Positions 1 to 8,964 of a DNA stretch of 64,000 bases are shown piece after piece. Positions within the stretch are counted from its first letter, which is position 1, and each line of letters opens with the position of its first letter. The DNA is taken from positions 124,001-188,000 of the forward strand of contig NZ_LT796768.1 in the NCBI RefSeq assembly GCF_900167475.1, written 5' to 3'. The notes beneath the pieces were generated by a model. It had not been told where the DNA came from. It was given only the letters and a program-made list of their open reading frames with translations, and made no database searches. The position numbers were made by a program, and so were the translations under genes. Source of the stretch: Aeromicrobium choanae (GTDB lineage Bacteria > Actinomycetota > Actinomycetes > Propionibacteriales > Nocardioidaceae).

Positions 1-62
1 ACCTCAACACCTTCGACTTCGTCGTCAACCTGTCCACCCAGAAGATCGTCCGCACCCAGTGA
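1..62 (+). CDS. C-terminal end of an unidentified upstream gene
   Basis: Only the last 19 codons are inside the window; the frame ends LNTFDFVVNLSTQKIVRTQ and a TGA at 60-62. The fragment is too short to assign. It lies 17 nt before the next gene on the same strand, so the two are probably co-transcribed. The alternating hydrophobic strand pattern would fit a beta-rich domain, but that is a guess. Confidence 0.5.
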   Translation, partial: LNTFDFVVNLSTQKIVRTQ

Positions 63-79
63 GCAGGAAGAGAAGTCCG

Positions 80-2170
80 ATGCGAATGAAGACACTGACG
101 CGGATCGTCGCCGCCGGCGCGACCGCATTCCTCACAGCAGGGCTCGTGTCCGCCCTGCCCTCGTCGGCAGCCGCCGCCGAGGACTCGCCCCTGGCCTGCG
201 CGGACAGCGCGATCACGAAGAAGCTCGAGAACGGCTCCGCGTGGCGGATGTGCGCGCGCATCCACCCGATCAAGGGCCTCATCCTCGAGCAGATCGAGTT
301 CAAGCCCGCGACCGGCGAGTACGAGTACGCCGGGTACAAGCGGGTCCTGGACCAGCTCAACATCGCCCAGCTGAACGTGCCGTACGACACCGGCCACGTC
401 CAGTACAACGACATCACCTCCTATGGGTTCGGCAAGCAGTACCTGATGACCCAGGGCCCCGAGGTGTGCAGCGGCGAGGCGATGGACGTGGACCAGTCGT
501 TCACGTACAGCGGCCGGCTGGTCGAGCGGACCGTCCCGGGCATCTGCGTGCAGGAGGACCCGATGGGCCTCGTCACGCACGCCCAGGAGACCCAGATCGG
601 CGGCGGCACGCTGTACGCCGACCAGGGCACGGCCCTCGCGGTCTCGTCCATCTCGAAGATCAGCTGGTACGAGTACCAGCAGCGGGTGACCTTCGACGAC
701 CACGGCCAGATCGACGTCGGCCTCGGCGCCACGGGCGACATCGCCCCGGGCTGGGCCTCCGACAGCGGGAACGCGTTCTTCGGCAACAACCCGAAGACCG
801 GCTGGCCGCTCTCGGGCAAGTCGTCGGTGACCACGACGACCGGCGGCGAGACCACGACGAAGGAGATCCAGTCGTACGCCGGCTCGCACTGGCACAACGC
901 GATGTTCAAGGTCGACTTCGGCATCGACAAGGGCGAGAAGCAGACCGTCGAGCAGTGGGACTTCGCCAGCCCCGGTGCCGGTACGCGGGCGCCGATCGTC
1001 GAGGGCACGGGAACGGTCAAGAGCTCGGCCTTCACGTCGATCGAGAACGACGACCACGACCAGCTCAGCTGGTGGCGGGTGCTCAATCCCAACAGCAAGA
1101 ACAAGGACGGCCACGCCCGCTCCTACGAGATCGTGAACAACAACACGTCGAACGAGCTCATCCCTGACTGGGCGCCTTCGGTGACGTTCACGAACTACCG
1201 CTCGTGCGAGGAGTACGCGTCGGACAACCTCAACGCGGGCTGCCCTGGCAAGAGCATCCTCGACTACGTGGCCGGCGACACCCACGAGCTGACCGATCCG
1301 GTCGCGTGGGTCAACGTCGGGTTCCACCACACGGACAAGGACGAGGACCAGTCGCCGATGCCGATCCACTGGCAGAAGTTCCAGCTGGTGCCGCGTGACT
1401 TCTTCGCGCAGAAGCCGACCATCACCGATTCCCGCAAGTGCATCAACGGCCCGTTCTCCTCGGTCAACGCGGTGACGAAGCCGTGCACCCCGGAGAACAC
1501 GGTCAAGCCGAAGATCAGCGACAAGGCCGACGGCGCCGCCGCGGTCGTGCCGGCGGTCGGCAAGGTCCTGACGTCCAGCACGGGCACGTGGCGCAGCGCC
1601 GCGCAGCGGCTGACGTACGCGCACACCTGGTTCCGCAACGGCGAGGCCGTGTCGACCGGTCAGGACTACACCCTGACCGAGGCCGACATGAACGCGTCGA
1701 TCACGGTCAAGGTGAGCGCGTCCGCCACCGGCTTCCCGACGAACGTCGCGGAGTCCGACGCGATCGTCTGGGGCACCCCGCCCACGACGGAGCCGACGCC
1801 CGAGCCGACGACGGAGCCGACCACGGCCCCGACGACGGCACCGACGACGAGGCCCACCACGGCCCCGACGCCGAAGCCCGTCGTGAAGTCGACGCCGAAG
1901 CTGTCGGTGCGTCTCGCGGCGAAGACGGTCAAGCCCGGCCGGACGAACAAGGTCGCCGTCACGGTGACCGCCGGTGGCAAGCCCGTCAGCGGCAAGGTGT
2001 CGATCACGGTGGACGGCAAGGTGAGGACCCTGACCCTGGTGAAGGGCAAGGCCAACCTGACGTTCACGGCACCGAAGAAGGCCAAGGGCTACGCGGTGAA
2101 GGTGTCCTACGCGGGCAGCTCCACCGTGAAGGCGGCCAGCACCTCGGTGAAGCTCACGGTCAAGAAGTGA
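80..2170 (+). CDS. Secreted copper-amine-oxidase-like protein with C-terminal Ig-like domains
   Basis: About 696 residues. I start at the ATG at 80, preceded by AGGAAGAG at a good distance; an in-frame GTG at 59 overlaps the previous stop. A signal peptide (about 1-32, ending in an Ala run) is followed directly by a copper amine oxidase catalytic domain. Family landmarks are visible: the general-base Asp in YND (D111), the topaquinone Tyr in WYEY (Y197) followed by the VGLGATG strand, the copper ligands HWH (H270, H272) and the late HH pair (H416/H417) before the MPIHW segment. Spacings resemble the E. coli enzyme. The usual N-terminal D2/D3 domains are absent. After about residue 460 come an Ig-like domain, a Pro/Thr linker (about 566-601) and another Ig-like domain. 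Such enzymes deaminate primary amines to aldehyde, H2O2 and ammonia. The residue before the Tyr is Trp rather than the usual Asn, so activity is uncertain. Confidence 0.8.
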   Translation: MRMKTLTRIVAAGATAFLTAGLVSALPSSAAAAEDSPLACADSAITKKLENGSAWRMCARIHPIKGLILEQIEFKPATGEYEYAGYKRVLDQLNIAQLNVPYDTGHVQYNDITSYGFGKQYLMTQGPEVCSGEAMDVDQSFTYSGRLVERTVPGICVQEDPMGLVTHAQETQIGGGTLYADQGTALAVSSISKISWYEYQQRVTFDDHGQIDVGLGATGDIAPGWASDSGNAFFGNNPKTGWPLSGKSSVTTTTGGETTTKEIQSYAGSHWHNAMFKVDFGIDKGEKQTVEQWDFASPGAGTRAPIVEGTGTVKSSAFTSIENDDHDQLSWWRVLNPNSKNKDGHARSYEIVNNNTSNELIPDWAPSVTFTNYRSCEEYASDNLNAGCPGKSILDYVAGDTHELTDPVAWVNVGFHHTDKDEDQSPMPIHWQKFQLVPRDFFAQKPTITDSRKCINGPFSSVNAVTKPCTPENTVKPKISDKADGAAAVVPAVGKVLTSSTGTWRSAAQRLTYAHTWFRNGEAVSTGQDYTLTEADMNASITVKVSASATGFPTNVAESDAIVWGTPPTTEPTPEPTTEPTTAPTTAPTTRPTTAPTPKPVVKSTPKLSVRLAAKTVKPGRTNKVAVTVTAGGKPVSGKVSITVDGKVRTLTLVKGKANLTFTAPKKAKGYAVKVSYAGSSTVKAASTSVKLTVKK

Positions 2171-2187
2171 CCGTGCGCTGATCCGAC

Positions 2188-2223
2188 GGACCGGGGCGTC
2201 ACCCACGGGCGGCGCCCCGGTCC
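2188..2223 (+). terminator. Rho-independent-type hairpin after the amine oxidase gene
   Basis: GGACCGGGGCG at 2188-2198 pairs perfectly with CGCCCCGGTCC at 2213-2223 (11 bp stem). It lies 17 nt past the stop codon. No U-tract follows, as is common in high-GC actinobacteria. Confidence 0.65.
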
Positions 2224-2279
2224 ACCCCACTCTCACGGCTCGCCGTGATCCCCGCACCTCCCCCGACGACGGAGCCCTC

Positions 2280-2972
2280 ATGCGCATCCAGGTCCTCCTG
2301 CGAACCGCCGCCCTCACCCTGGCGGCCGCGACCCTCGCCGCCTGCGGCACCGAGCCCCAGCAGATCGCGCTCGGCGGCACGAAGGCCGCCGACACCGCTG
2401 AGCGGCGCGAGACCGTCGAGCGCCCCTGGGGCACCGTCAAGGCGTTCCCGCGCCTGCAGAAGGCCGAGCCGCCGAGCGCGGCCGACGTGGTCTTCACGCG
2501 GGAGATGATCATGCACCACCGCCAGGCGATCGAGCTGGCCGAGAACGTGCGCGGGCACACGGACCTCGACGACCGGGTCGGCTCGTCGGCGCGATTCATC
2601 ATCCAGGACCAGAAGAACGAGATCACGACCATGAAGGCGTGGCTGCGCGCCTGGCAGGACACCGGCTCCGCGTCGGACGACCACGACCACGACGCGAACG
2701 CCATGCCGGGCATGCTTCCGCAGGCGCGGGTCGACGAGATCACCGAGCTCGATCCCCCCGAGGCCCAGGTCGCGTTCCTGCGAGCGATGATCGAGCACCA
2801 CGAGGGCGCCGTCACGATGTCGCAGGACTACCTGCCCGAGCAGTCGAACGCGTTCGTCCGCAGCACCGCGACCCACGTCATCAGCGAGCAGACCACCGAG
2901 ATCAAGTACATGCGGAACCTGCTCGACCAGTGGTGCGAGAAGGACGGACCGGCCACGTGCACCCGGCCGTGA
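2280..2972 (+). CDS. DUF305 lipoprotein
   Basis: 230 residues. The N-terminus is a lipoprotein signal with lipobox LAAC (Cys22), so the protein should be anchored on the outer face of the membrane. The rest is a DUF305 domain: two ferritin-like helical-hairpin repeats marked by MIMHHRQAIELA in the first half and MIEHHEGAVTM in the second, with a His/Asp-rich DDHDHDAN loop between them. DUF305 proteins are often found near metal-handling genes, particularly copper; their biochemical role is not settled. The stop overlaps the GTG of the signal peptidase gene (GTGA), so the two are translationally coupled. Confidence 0.85.
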   Translation: MRIQVLLRTAALTLAAATLAACGTEPQQIALGGTKAADTAERRETVERPWGTVKAFPRLQKAEPPSAADVVFTREMIMHHRQAIELAENVRGHTDLDDRVGSSARFIIQDQKNEITTMKAWLRAWQDTGSASDDHDHDANAMPGMLPQARVDEITELDPPEAQVAFLRAMIEHHEGAVTMSQDYLPEQSNAFVRSTATHVISEQTTEIKYMRNLLDQWCEKDGPATCTRP

Positions 2973-3538
2973 GCCTGCGCCGTCCCCGCCATCTCGGATG
3001 GTGGGCCGGAGCGGCGTTCGCGGGGCTCGTCACCCTGTCCCTCGCGACGGGGCTCGTCGGCCACGCCACGGTCACGTCCCCGTCGATGGCACCGGCGCAC
3101 GATGCCGGGAGCACCTTGGTCACGACCACCCTCGGCACGAGCCGGCTCGACCACGGCGACGTCGTGGTGTTCGACCTGCCACGGAGCTGGAGCGACGCCG
3201 AGCGCCAGCGTCTCGGGACCGCCCCGGCCGACGCATCCGCGACCGACGCGATGGTGAAGCGTGTGATCGGCCTCCCGGGCGACCGCGTCACGTGCTGCGC
3301 TCCCGGCGGCGCCCTCCTGCGCAACGGCCGGGTGCTCGACGAGCCCTACCTGGCCGAGCCGTCGACCGAGGTCGCGAACGGCACCTACGACGTGACGGTG
3401 CCGCCCGGCCACGTGTGGGTCCTGGGCGACAACCGGCGCCGGTCCTTCGACTCGCGCGCGATGCGGGCCCGCCCCGGCGAGTCGGGCTTCCTTCCGCTCT
3501 CGACCGTCAGGGCGCGGGTCCTGCTCGGCTGGCCGTGA
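2969..3538 (+). CDS. lepB: Type I signal peptidase (S26)
   Basis: 189 residues from a GTG overlapping the preceding stop by 4 nt. It removes signal peptides from exported proteins at the outer face of the membrane. One N-terminal membrane segment (about 11-33) is followed by the catalytic Ser in SPSMAP (Ser39), the general-base Lys in MVKRVIGLPGD (Lys97) and the VLGDNRRRSFDSR box (about 151-163). It is short, like other actinobacterial signal peptidases with a single N-terminal anchor. A vicinal CysCys at 109-110 is unusual. The coupling to a DUF305 lipoprotein gene suggests a dedicated or accessory enzyme, since most genomes carry the main lepB near rplS; that role is inferred. Confidence 0.88.
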   Translation: MSLRRPRHLGWWAGAAFAGLVTLSLATGLVGHATVTSPSMAPAHDAGSTLVTTTLGTSRLDHGDVVVFDLPRSWSDAERQRLGTAPADASATDAMVKRVIGLPGDRVTCCAPGGALLRNGRVLDEPYLAEPSTEVANGTYDVTVPPGHVWVLGDNRRRSFDSRAMRARPGESGFLPLSTVRARVLLGWP

Positions 3539-3550
3539 GGCGCCGCCCTC

Positions 3551-3850
3551 CTAGGGCCCGCCCGTCGGGTCGAGCGGAGCCACCGCCCCGGCGAGGTTGC
3601 GCACCCGCTGTCCGAGCGCGAAGCCGGAGAGGTCGGGACTGCGCACGAGGTACTCCTGCTGCACGAGGTGCTTGAGGATCCGGTAGGCGGTGGCGCGCGG
3701 CATGCCGAGGCTCTCGGCGATCTCGCGCGCCGACACCCCGGCCCCCGACCGGGCCACCTGCTCGAGGATCGCGAAGGCGTTGTCCACGGCACCGGGCTCG
3801 CGGCCGCGGAAGGGCGTGGGTGGCGCCTTCGAGGGCGTGTCGCTGCTCAT
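3551..3850 (-). CDS. HTH-only IclR-like regulator
   Basis: 99 residues starting at the ATG whose first bases overlap the permease stop (ATGA). Residues about 20-85 form the winged helix of IclR proteins: AVDNAFAILEQVA, then the HTH around SAREIAESLGMPRATAYRILK, then a wing ending GFALGQRVRNLAG. Full IclR regulators are about 250 residues; the C-terminal effector-binding domain is absent and the frame ends cleanly with a normal stop. It may bind DNA as a constitutive or partner-dependent regulator of the permease with which it is translationally coupled. No remnant of an effector domain is seen downstream. Confidence 0.75.
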   Translation of the reverse strand: MSSDTPSKAPPTPFRGREPGAVDNAFAILEQVARSGAGVSAREIAESLGMPRATAYRILKHLVQQEYLVRSPDLSGFALGQRVRNLAGAVAPLDPTGGP

Positions 3851-5331
3851 GCGCCCAGCAGGTCCGTCGTGATCGTCTCGTCGTGGATGCCCATCCGCCG
3901 CAACGCACGACGGCGGTGCGAGCGCAGCCACGCGAACCACAGGACACCGCCGACCAGGGTCGCGGCCGTGAGCACCAGTCCGCCCCGATCCCCCTGCCGG
4001 ACGTCCTCGACCGTGTCGAGCGCCGCGAGCGTGATCGTCAGGACGACCGCCAGCGCCGCGACCACGACGGGACCGGGAGTGATCTCGTCGATGCGGAACA
4101 GGAAGACCGGGAGGGCGAGCGCGACGAGGGCGTACGCGACGATCAGGACCAGCACCGCGGACCTGAGCAGCGTCATGGAGAGCTCACCGACCTCGCGGCC
4201 GAGCAGCAGGGTCACGGTGGCCGGGGCGATCGCGAACGGCGTGATCACGGCCAGCGCCGCGACGGGCGAGCCCCAGCGGGTGTGCGTGCGCCCGAGTGAC
4301 GCCGGCAGCGCACCCTCCCGCGCCAGGGAGAAGATCACCCGGGCGAGGGCGTTCCAGGCGCACAGGGCGAGCGCGAGGAACGAGAGCGCCAGCAGGCTGC
4401 TGAGGATCGCGTCGGCCACGTGGACGTCGATCGAGTCGGGGAACCAGCGCTGGGCGGGGCCGCGTCGGTGGTCGCCGGCCACGAGCGGCGCGCTCGCCGC
4501 CAGGAATCCCAGCGCGTAGAGGACGGCCGCGACGAGGACGGCGCCCGTCATCGCCCGGGGGATGCTCCAGAACGGTCGTTCGGCCTCGCCCGCGAGGGCG
4601 GCCGCGGACTCGAACCCCACCGTGATCCCCATCACCACCGTCGCTCCGAGCACGATCCGCCAGGGGTCGGCCCCGTCGAGGGAGAGCACGGACGCCGACG
4701 GCAGGCCCTCGCGCATGATCGTGAGCGCGACGAGCACGAGCAGTCCCACCACGAGGGCGGTCTCGACCACGAGCGCGAGACGGGTCGCCACGCGCACGCC
4801 TCGCACCGACACGAGCAGGCACACCGCGATCGCCGCGACGCCGATCCACCACTGCGACCACGCGTCCACCGACACGCCACCCGTCGAGCCCGACGTGACG
4901 GCCTCGCTCGACCGGCGGATCGCCTGCGAGATCCCGAACGCCACGAGGATCCCGTAGCCGAGCAGCATCGAGGTGCCCACGAGCAGCCCGGCGAACGGTC
5001 CCAGGGAGCGCGTAACCCACGTGTACATCGAGCCGGCCGCGGCGATCCGCGTCGCGAACTGGGAGAACACCGCCGCCAGCAGCAGGGCCAGCCCGAACCC
5101 CAGGACCGCGCTCAGCCAGGCGCCGGGACCCACGACCCGCATCAGGACGAACGGGACGCTGAGGGCACTCGCGGCCGGAGCGATCACGGCCACGGAGTTC
5201 GCCAGCAGGTCCTCGGGGCGCACGGAGCGCCGGTCGAGCCCCACGAGGTCCGACTGGGCGCGCACGTCCGGCACCGACGGCGGGTCGGCGATCGCGCGCG
5301 CGAGCGCGCGGGAGTCGGAGGGGCGCCTCAT
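3847..5331 (-). CDS. APC-family amino acid permease
   Basis: 494 residues. Polytopic inner-membrane secondary transporter of the amino acid-polyamine-organocation superfamily, probably importing an amino acid or amine with a cation. After a hydrophilic N-terminal tail of about 40 residues there are about 12 hydrophobic helices; the early SVAVIAPAASALSVPF segment and the following GSMYTWVTRSLGP segment are typical of helix 1 and of the helix 2-3 region of the family. The substrate cannot be read from the sequence. The gene heads a two-gene unit with the IclR-like gene. A TAGCCT box sits 9 nt before the ATG, suggesting a leaderless transcript. Confidence 0.88.
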   Translation of the reverse strand: MRRPSDSRALARAIADPPSVPDVRAQSDLVGLDRRSVRPEDLLANSVAVIAPAASALSVPFVLMRVVGPGAWLSAVLGFGLALLLAAVFSQFATRIAAAGSMYTWVTRSLGPFAGLLVGTSMLLGYGILVAFGISQAIRRSSEAVTSGSTGGVSVDAWSQWWIGVAAIAVCLLVSVRGVRVATRLALVVETALVVGLLVLVALTIMREGLPSASVLSLDGADPWRIVLGATVVMGITVGFESAAALAGEAERPFWSIPRAMTGAVLVAAVLYALGFLAASAPLVAGDHRRGPAQRWFPDSIDVHVADAILSSLLALSFLALALCAWNALARVIFSLAREGALPASLGRTHTRWGSPVAALAVITPFAIAPATVTLLLGREVGELSMTLLRSAVLVLIVAYALVALALPVFLFRIDEITPGPVVVAALAVVLTITLAALDTVEDVRQGDRGGLVLTAATLVGGVLWFAWLRSHRRRALRRMGIHDETITTDLLGA

Positions 5332-5340
5332 GATGGCGTC

Positions 5341-5346
5341 AGGCTA
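5341..5346 (-). promoter_or_regulatory. Candidate -10 box of the APC permease gene (leaderless)
   Basis: On the minus strand TAGCCT is followed by nine bases and then the ATG at 5331. It matches the actinobacterial TANNNT pattern and would place the transcription start at or next to the start codon. No clear Shine-Dalgarno lies upstream. No good -35 was recognised. Confidence 0.4.
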
Positions 5347-5431
5347 GGGACGACGCGTGTCCTGCCTGTTACGCCTCCGTGTCGCCCCGCGAAAGCCGTC
5401 GCCGCCGGGAGCCACCGGGGAGAATGGGCGC

Positions 5432-6772
5432 ATGCGTCCGACGGCCTCGATCCTGCACCTGGACCTGGACGCGTTCTTCGCCTCGGTCGAGCAGCGGGAC
5501 AAGCCGTCGCTGCGCGGCAAGCCGGTGATCGTCGGCGGGATCGGCCAGCGGGGCGTCGTCTCGACCGCGTCGTACGAGGCCCGGCGCTACGGCGTCCGCT
5601 CCGCGATGAGCATGGCCGAGGCCCGGTCGCGGTGCCCGCACGCGGCGTTCCTCTCCGGCCGGTTCGACGCGTACCGGGCGGCCTCGGCGATCGTCATGGA
5701 GCGCCTGCGCCGCCTCTCCCCCGCCGTGGAGCCGCTCTCGCTGGACGAGGCGTTCGTGGACCTGGCGGCGGGTGAGGCGTTCGATCCCGGCGCCGTGCCC
5801 GAGCTCGTCGCCGAGCTGCGCGCCGACGTCACGCGCCTCACCGAGGGTCTCACCGCCTCGGTGGGGGTCGCACCGTCGAAGCTCATGGCGAAGATCGCCA
5901 GCGAGATCGAGAAGCCGGACGGCTCGTTCATCGTCGCGCCGGGCACCGAGAAGGACCTCCTGGAGCCCATGCCGATCACCGTCATCGCCGGGGTCGGCCC
6001 CGCCACGGCGGCACGGCTGCACCACGTGGGGATCACGCGGGTCGGCGACGTGTGGCGGCACACCGAGTCCGAGCTCGTCGACCTGCTCGGCTCCGCGGCC
6101 GGCGCGTCGCTGCACCGGCTGTCCCGCGGGATCGACGACCGGGCGGTCAGCTCACACCGCGAGAACAAGTCCGTCAGCTCGGAGGACACGTTCGAGACCG
6201 ACATCGTCGACCGGACCGAGCTGGGCCTGATCTGCGACGCGATGGCCCGCCGCACCGCCGAGCGACTGCGCCGCGCCGGACTCTCGGGACGCACGGTCAC
6301 CCTCAAGGTGCGCTACCACGACTTCAGCACCCACACGCGGTCCACCAGCCTCCCCGCGCCCACCGACCAGACCCGGACGATCGTGGCCATGGCACGCCGG
6401 CTGCTGGACGCCACCGACGTCGGCGGCGGCCTGCGCCTGCTCGGCGTGGGCATCAGCGGACTCGCCGACTGGGTGCAGGACGACCTCTTCGCGCAGGAGG
6501 CCGATCCGGACCCGGACGGCGTCCTCGAGGAGGCGGTGGACGAGACGCCCGAGCCGCAGCGACCGCGCGAGTGGTCCCCCGGGATGGACGTGCACCACGC
6601 CGAGCACGGCGACGGCTGGGTGTGGGGCCGCGGGATGGGGCTCGTCACCGTGCGGTTCGAGACCCGCCACACGCCGATCGGGCCCGTACGGACCCTGCGC
6701 GCGGACGACCCCGACCTCGCGCCCGGCCATCAGGAGCCCGTGTCGCACCCGGCCGGTACGGTCGGGGAATGA
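5432..6772 (+). CDS. dinB: DNA polymerase IV (Y family)
   Basis: 446 residues from the ATG before RPTASILHLDLDAFF; upstream in-frame codons lack family similarity. Error-prone translesion polymerase acting on damaged templates. The catalytic metal ligands are visible: the DLD motif (Asp11, Asp13) and SLDEAF (Asp105, Glu106). The palm, thumb (helix-hairpin-helix around VIAGVGPATAARLHHVG) and little-finger domains follow. After the little finger, about 60 extra residues include a WSPGMDVHHAEHGDGWVWG segment common in actinobacterial DinB proteins. Its stop overlaps the next ATG (ATGA), coupling it to the oligopeptidase gene. No SOS box was recognised. Confidence 0.93.
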   Translation: MRPTASILHLDLDAFFASVEQRDKPSLRGKPVIVGGIGQRGVVSTASYEARRYGVRSAMSMAEARSRCPHAAFLSGRFDAYRAASAIVMERLRRLSPAVEPLSLDEAFVDLAAGEAFDPGAVPELVAELRADVTRLTEGLTASVGVAPSKLMAKIASEIEKPDGSFIVAPGTEKDLLEPMPITVIAGVGPATAARLHHVGITRVGDVWRHTESELVDLLGSAAGASLHRLSRGIDDRAVSSHRENKSVSSEDTFETDIVDRTELGLICDAMARRTAERLRRAGLSGRTVTLKVRYHDFSTHTRSTSLPAPTDQTRTIVAMARRLLDATDVGGGLRLLGVGISGLADWVQDDLFAQEADPDPDGVLEEAVDETPEPQRPREWSPGMDVHHAEHGDGWVWGRGMGLVTVRFETRHTPIGPVRTLRADDPDLAPGHQEPVSHPAGTVGE

Positions 6773-8901
6773 CCGACCCGCGGCCTGCCGTCCCCCGAGC
6801 CCCCCGCCGCCCCAGCGAGCGATCGCACCACGGCGACACCGTCGTCGACGCCTACGAGTGGCTGCGCGACAAGGACGATCCCGAGACGATCGCCTACCTC
6901 GAGGCGGAGAACGCCTGGGCCGAGGACACCACGGCGCACCTGGCCGACCTGCGCGAGCAGGTCTTCACCGAGATCAAGGACCGCACCCTCGAGACCGACA
7001 TGTCGGTGCCCGTCCGGCACGACCGCTGGTGGTACTACTCCCGCACCGTCGAGGGCCGCCAGTACGCGATCCGCTGCCGCGTCCCGATCGCCGGCCCGCA
7101 GGACTGGGACCCGCCCGTGGTCGAGCCCGGCGCCACCCTGCCGGGCGAGCAGGTCCTGCTCGACTCCAACGACGAGGCCGAGGGCCACGAGTTCTTCTCC
7201 CTCGGCGCCTTCAGCGTCTCCGACGACGGCGACCTGCTGGCGTGGTCGGTCGACACCCAGGGCGACGAGCGGTACGCGATCCGGGTCCGGCGCCTCTCCA
7301 CGGGCGAGGTCCTCCAGGACCACATCGAGGGCGCCGCACCCGGCGCCACCTGGTCGGCCGACGGTCGCCACCTCTTCTACGTCACGGTCGACGACGCGTG
7401 GCGGCCGCACCGGGTGTGGCGTCACGAGCTCGGCTCCACCGACGACGACGTGCTCGTCTTCGAGGAGCCCGACGAGCGGTACTTCGTCGGGCTCGGCCGC
7501 ACCAGCTCCGAGCGCTTCCTCGTGATCGCGGTGGGCTCGAAGGTCACCACCGAGGTCCGCCTCCTCGACGCCCACGACCCCACGGGCGAGTTCGACGTCG
7601 TGTGGCCGCGACGCGAGGGTGTGGACTACTCCGTCGAGCACCTCGTGGTGGGCGGCCGCGACCAGCTGGCGATCCTGCACAACGACGGCGCGATCAACTT
7701 CGAGCTCGTGCTGGCACCCCTCGAGGACCCCACCGCCACCTCCGTGCTCGTACCGCACTCGGACGCCGTCCGGCTCGAGGCCGCCGACGCGTTCGCGCGC
7801 CACCTCGTGCTGTCATACCGCCGCGACGCCACCACGCGGCTCGCCCTCATGTCGATCAGTGACGACGGGATCGGCCAGCCGCAGGAGCTCGACTTCGAAG
7901 CCGAGCTCTTCACGTGCGGCCTGGCCGGCAACGCCGAGTGGGACCCGCGCTACCTGCGCATCGGCTACACCTCCTACGTCGAGCCCGCGACCATCTGGGA
8001 CCTCGACCCCACCACCGGCGAGCGGATCCTGCGCCGCCGGGCGCCCGTGCTGGGCGACTTCGATCACGAGGACTACGAGCAGCACCGCGCGTGGGTCCGG
8101 GCCGACGACGGCGCCCTGGTGCCGCTGTCGATCGTCTGCCGCAAGGGCACGCCGCGCGACGGCTCCGCGCCCGGGGTGATCTACGGCTACGGCTCGTACG
8201 AGATCAGCCTCGACCCCGACTTCTCGATCTCGCGGCTGAGCCTGCTCGACCGCGGGTTCGTGTACGCCGTGGCCCACGTCCGCGGCGGCGGCGAGCTCGG
8301 CCGCGCCTGGTACGACCAGGGCAAGCAGCTGGCCAAGATGAACACCTTCACCGACTTCGTCGCGTGCGCCCGCCACCTGGCCGACGAGGGCTGGACCTCG
8401 GCCGACCGGCTCGTGGCCGAGGGCGGCAGCGCGGGCGGCCTGCTGATGGGCGCGGTGGCGAACCTCGCCCCCGACGCCTTCGCCGGCATCTTCGCCGACG
8501 TGCCGTTCGTCGACCCGCTCACCACGATCCTCGACCCCTCGCTGCCCCTGACGGTGATCGAGTGGGACGAGTGGGGTGACCCCCTCCACGACCCCGAGGT
8601 CTACGCGTACATGAAGGGCTACGCGCCCTACGAGAACGTCGCCGACGTCGCGTACCCGTCGATCCTCGCGGGCACCTCGCTCAACGACACGCGCGTGCTC
8701 TACGTCGAGCCTGCCAAGTGGGTCGCCCGCCTGCGCGAGGTCACCGGAGCTGAGCGGTCGGTCCTGCTGCGCACCGAGATGGCCGCGGGCCACGGCGGGG
8801 TCAGCGGACGCTACGCCGCGTGGCGTCAGCGGGCCTGGGAGCTGGCCTGGATCATCGACACTGCGACGCGGGTCACATCGGCCATTCCAAGAAAGTCCTG
8901 A
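6769..8901 (+). CDS. ptrB: Oligopeptidase B-like S9 peptidase
   Basis: 710 residues starting within the dinB stop. A cytosolic serine peptidase that cuts short peptides after basic residues. The N-terminal seven-bladed beta-propeller covers roughly 70-420 and the alpha/beta hydrolase domain is at the C-terminus. The catalytic triad is Ser554 in GGSAGG, Asp640 in SLNDTRV and His675 in AGHGGVSG; the spacing between them (86 and 35) equals that of the E. coli enzyme. The start is supported by the conserved DPYEWL-like segment (DAYEWLRDKDDPETIAYLE) near residue 28. The link with dinB is through translational coupling only; no shared function is known. Confidence 0.93.
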   Translation: MTDPRPAVPRAPRRPSERSHHGDTVVDAYEWLRDKDDPETIAYLEAENAWAEDTTAHLADLREQVFTEIKDRTLETDMSVPVRHDRWWYYSRTVEGRQYAIRCRVPIAGPQDWDPPVVEPGATLPGEQVLLDSNDEAEGHEFFSLGAFSVSDDGDLLAWSVDTQGDERYAIRVRRLSTGEVLQDHIEGAAPGATWSADGRHLFYVTVDDAWRPHRVWRHELGSTDDDVLVFEEPDERYFVGLGRTSSERFLVIAVGSKVTTEVRLLDAHDPTGEFDVVWPRREGVDYSVEHLVVGGRDQLAILHNDGAINFELVLAPLEDPTATSVLVPHSDAVRLEAADAFARHLVLSYRRDATTRLALMSISDDGIGQPQELDFEAELFTCGLAGNAEWDPRYLRIGYTSYVEPATIWDLDPTTGERILRRRAPVLGDFDHEDYEQHRAWVRADDGALVPLSIVCRKGTPRDGSAPGVIYGYGSYEISLDPDFSISRLSLLDRGFVYAVAHVRGGGELGRAWYDQGKQLAKMNTFTDFVACARHLADEGWTSADRLVAEGGSAGGLLMGAVANLAPDAFAGIFADVPFVDPLTTILDPSLPLTVIEWDEWGDPLHDPEVYAYMKGYAPYENVADVAYPSILAGTSLNDTRVLYVEPAKWVARLREVTGAERSVLLRTEMAAGHGGVSGRYAAWRQRAWELAWIIDTATRVTSAIPRKS

Positions 8902-8964
8902 GAACGGAATCCCAGCGCTTCCTTGGTCGTTGTACCGGGTGAAGCCACCGTCAGGAGGATCACC

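Noticed and set aside
1777-1881. A run of short repeats that could look like a CRISPR or microsatellite
   Set aside because: The repeats are in frame and encode the Pro/Thr linker of the amine-oxidase-like protein; there are no spacers.
6052-6768. A 239-codon N-terminal extension of the oligopeptidase
   Set aside because: It overlaps dinB in another frame and is Arg/Pro-rich shadow sequence. The ATG at 6769 overlaps the dinB stop and begins the family alignment.
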